Assembly: GCA_027306955.1 (NCBI GenBank)
Contig: DAHUXX010000275.1
Coordinates: forward strand, 1 to 8,233
From: Acetobacteraceae bacterium
GTDB taxonomy: Bacteria > Pseudomonadota > Alphaproteobacteria > Acetobacterales > Acetobacteraceae
Reading direction: 5' to 3'
DNA: 8,233 bases
A program made the translations under genes and the position numbers. The first letter of the stretch is position 1. Each line of letters opens with the position of its first letter. The notes below the pieces were generated by a model. That model saw only the letters and a program-made list of their open reading frames with translations. It made no database searches and was not told the origin of the DNA. This document shows positions 7,080 through 8,233 of the stretch, one piece after another.

Positions 7080-7093
7080 GTGATCTGGATCAC
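7080..7093. promoter_or_regulatory. Second palindrome GTGAT-CTGG-ATCAC, a variant FNR/CRP-like site
   Basis: GTGATCTGGATCAC, extended to CGTGAT-CTGG-ATCACG at 7079-7094, is a perfect inverted repeat apart from its spacer. Compared with the FNR box it differs only at the outermost base of each half-site (G for T). It also reads as GTGA-N6-TCAC, the CRP core. Its centre (7086.5) is 44 bases, about four helical turns, from the first box. It overlaps the predicted regulator transcription start, a position that usually represses. Confidence 0.65.
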
Positions 7094-7117
7094 GCGAAAG
7101 GCGTGCCGGAGGCGCGG

Positions 7118-7138
7118 ATGCGGATGACCGACCGATGA
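7118..7138 (+). CDS. Possible six-codon leader peptide (MRMTDR) coupled to the regulator
   Basis: An ATG at 7118 has the best ribosome-binding site in the region: GGAGG (7108-7112), ending five bases before it. The frame reads M-R-M-T-D-R and then TGA at 7136-7138. That stop overlaps the ATG of the regulator at 7135 in an ATGA arrangement. The regulator ATG has no good Shine-Dalgarno sequence at normal distance, since GGAGG lies 22 bases upstream of it. Ribosomes may therefore translate this mini-frame and reinitiate at 7135. With only six codons there is no coding evidence from composition, so the call rests on signal geometry alone. Confidence 0.4.
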   Translation: MRMTDR

Positions 7139-7911
7139 ATGTCGCGATCGGGCCGCGGGTGGGCGACCCGGGCGGAAACGCCGGCGCGGAGCCCTCCGCG
7201 GCCGAGCTGCTGGGCCGCATCCCGTGGCTGCGCCATGTCCCGCCGGCGACCATCGCGCGGCTGGCGCGCCAGGCGGTGCTGCACCGCGTGCCGGCGGGCA
7301 GCATCCTGTTCGAGCAGTCCGAGACCCCGACCTTCGCGCAATGGCTGCTGGCCGGCGCCGTGGCGCTGGTCGGCGTGGTGGGCGCGAACGAGGTCGCGAT
7401 CGAGACCGTGCTGCCGTTCGACCTGCTGCTCCCCGCCGCGGTGCTGAACCGCCAGCCCTATCTGAGCCGCGCGCGAGTGCTGGAGGAGGCGCATCTCGCG
7501 CTCATCCCGGCCGACGCCTTCCGCGACGAGGTGGTGCGCGACCACGCGCTGTGCCTCGCCGTGCTCGCCTCCCAGGCGGCGCAGTTCCGCCGCCAGGTAA
7601 AGCAGCTGAAGAACCTCAAGCTGCGCCCCGCCGAGGAGCGGGTCGGCTGCTACCTGCTGGCACTGGTGGAGCGCCACGCGCCGGCGACGGCGATCCGCCT
7701 GCCGCTGGAAAAGCGCCTCATCGCCGGCCAGCTCGGCATGACGCGCGAGACCTTCTCGCGCACGCTCGCCGCCATGGCGCGCCACGGGCTGCGCGTCGCC
7801 GGCGACACGGTGGAGGTCACCGACGCGGCTGCCCTGCGCGCCAGGTTCCGCCTCGACCCCCTGATCGACGCGCCGGAGCCGGTCGAGCCGATGGCGCCCA
7901 GCGGCGGCTGA
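7135..7911 (+). CDS. FNR/CRP-family transcriptional regulator, DNR/NarR-like, without FNR cluster cysteines
   Basis: This 258-residue protein has a CRP/FNR layout: a cyclic-nucleotide-binding-like beta roll at about 25-125, a long dimerisation helix at about 126-160 (FRDEVVRDHALCLAVLAS), and a winged helix-turn-helix at about 165-230. The recognition helix GMTRETFSRTLAAM keeps E205, S208 and R209, the FNR residues that read TTGAT, and perfect TTGAT boxes lie just upstream. The only cysteines are C140 and C172, so the N-terminal 4Fe-4S cysteines of oxygen-sensing FNR are absent. This fits the DNR/NarR/NNR-like group, in which some members respond to nitric oxide through haem or to nitrate/nitrite. 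The signal cannot be assigned here. Its divergent position suggests it controls the nar operon and itself. The ATG at 7135 is the first possible in-frame start. The last 20 or so residues are proline- and glycine-rich and probably disordered. Confidence 0.88.
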   Translation: MNVAIGPRVGDPGGNAGAEPSAAELLGRIPWLRHVPPATIARLARQAVLHRVPAGSILFEQSETPTFAQWLLAGAVALVGVVGANEVAIETVLPFDLLLPAAVLNRQPYLSRARVLEEAHLALIPADAFRDEVVRDHALCLAVLASQAAQFRRQVKQLKNLKLRPAEERVGCYLLALVERHAPATAIRLPLEKRLIAGQLGMTRETFSRTLAAMARHGLRVAGDTVEVTDAAALRARFRLDPLIDAPEPVEPMAPSGG

Positions 7912-7980
7912 GCTGCCAGCGGGAGTGGCCGCCGGCTTGCGCGCGGTCCGCGCGGGCCGGTAGAACGCCCGCTCGGCAGC
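7912..7980. terminator. Nested stem-loop directly after the regulator stop codon
   Basis: Beginning at the base after the TGA, GCTGCCAGCGGG (7912-7923) pairs with CCCGCT (7968-7973) and GGCAGC (7975-7980), giving 12 base pairs with one bulged C at 7974. Inside, CCGGC (7932-7936) pairs with GCCGG (7956-7960) and CGCGCG (7940-7945) with CGCGCG (7949-7954) around a GTC loop. No T-run follows, so it is not a classic intrinsic terminator. It could still end or protect the regulator transcript, and it leaves little room for a promoter of the next gene. Confidence 0.5.
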
Positions 7981-7998
7981 GGAATATGGAGGTCGATC

Positions 7999-8233
7999 AT
8001 GCGCCACTCACACGCAGCCATGGCGGCGGCGGTCCTGCTGGGTCTGGCGGGATGCGCCCAGACGCCGACCTCGGCGACGGTCTCGGCGGTGCCCGGCCCC
8101 GGCAAGAGCTTTCCGGCGTTCCAGGCCGACCAGGCCTATTGCCAGCAATTCGCGAACTCCCAGGTGGCCGGCCAGGCCCAGCAGGCGAACAACAAGACGC
8201 TGATCGGCGCCGGCGCGGGCACGGTGGGCGGCG
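7999..8233 (+). CDS. Outer-membrane lipoprotein with glycine-zipper-like region (5' part; gene runs off the window)
   Basis: The first 78 codons encode a lipoprotein signal peptide: short polar start, hydrophobic AAMAAAVLLGLAGC, and a lipobox LAGC with the lipid-bearing cysteine at residue 19. The next residues (A-Q) do not suggest inner-membrane retention. A motif-like PGPGKSFPAFQADQAYCQQF (32-51) and then a glycine-rich run LIGAGAGTVGG (68-78) resemble small YMGG/glycine-zipper lipoproteins common in proteobacteria, whose functions are mostly unknown. The start is ATG 7999, with GGAGG (7988-7992) six bases upstream. A second ATG lies at codon 8 but has no such site. There is no evident functional link to nitrate respiration; it probably marks the edge of the nar locus. 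Function is not assigned. Confidence 0.85.
   Translation, partial: MRHSHAAMAAAVLLGLAGCAQTPTSATVSAVPGPGKSFPAFQADQAYCQQFANSQVAGQAQQANNKTLIGAGAGTVGG

Noticed and set aside
7090..8007. Minus-strand 305-codon frame opposite the regulator
   Set aside because: It is the reverse-strand shadow of the FNR/CRP-type gene and the following hairpin, with low-complexity R/A/G/H-rich translation and no domain.
1..8233. Genetic code with TGA meaning Trp
   Set aside because: narH, narK, narG and the regulator all end on TGA at positions expected for family length or in tight overlap with the next start, and many Trp residues use TGG.

Overview
The window holds most of a respiratory nitrate reductase locus on the minus strand, narK-narG-narH-narJ in transcription order. 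It is cut off inside narJ at position 1; narI would be expected beyond that edge. A divergent plus-strand FNR/CRP-family regulator follows, then the start of an unrelated outer-membrane lipoprotein gene. The DNA is GC-rich, roughly two thirds by eye, with strong third-position G/C bias and long antisense shadow frames. The Nar proteins are close to the well-known proteobacterial type, so the source is most likely a high-GC proteobacterium able to respire nitrate (alpha or beta class is a guess). Nothing in the window fixes the genus.

Layout: narJ (1-351, partial), narH (351-1865) and narG (1865-5572) overlap by a single base at TGATG junctions. narK (5583-6917) ends 10 bases before narG, and its stop codon lies inside narG's Shine-Dalgarno sequence, so the four genes look like one translationally coupled operon. 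From 6918 to 7134 is a divergent control region. It has a perfect FNR-type palindrome (7036-7049), a second related palindrome (7080-7093), a 12-bp direct repeat abutting the first palindrome, structured narK leader DNA, and a six-codon reading frame overlapping the regulator's start. The regulator runs 7135-7911 and is followed at once by a nested stem-loop (7912-7980). A lipobox protein with a glycine-zipper-like region begins at 7999 and leaves the window.

Working together: NarK moves nitrate in and/or nitrite out. NarG (molybdenum subunit) and NarH (iron-sulfur subunit) form the cytoplasmic reductase, NarJ inserts the cofactor, and the absent NarI would anchor the complex and take electrons from quinol. 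The regulator has an FNR-type recognition helix but no FNR iron-sulfur cysteines, and probably controls this locus and itself through the TTGAT-N4-ATCAA box.

The main surprise is that narG, intact and well conserved along its whole length, is interrupted by one in-frame TGA where a conserved tryptophan of the cofactor-binding motif is expected. That may be a recent nonsense mutation, a sequencing or assembly error, or, least likely, recoding. I see no sign of an entirely new multi-gene system. The other points worth checking are in the regulator's promoter and leader.
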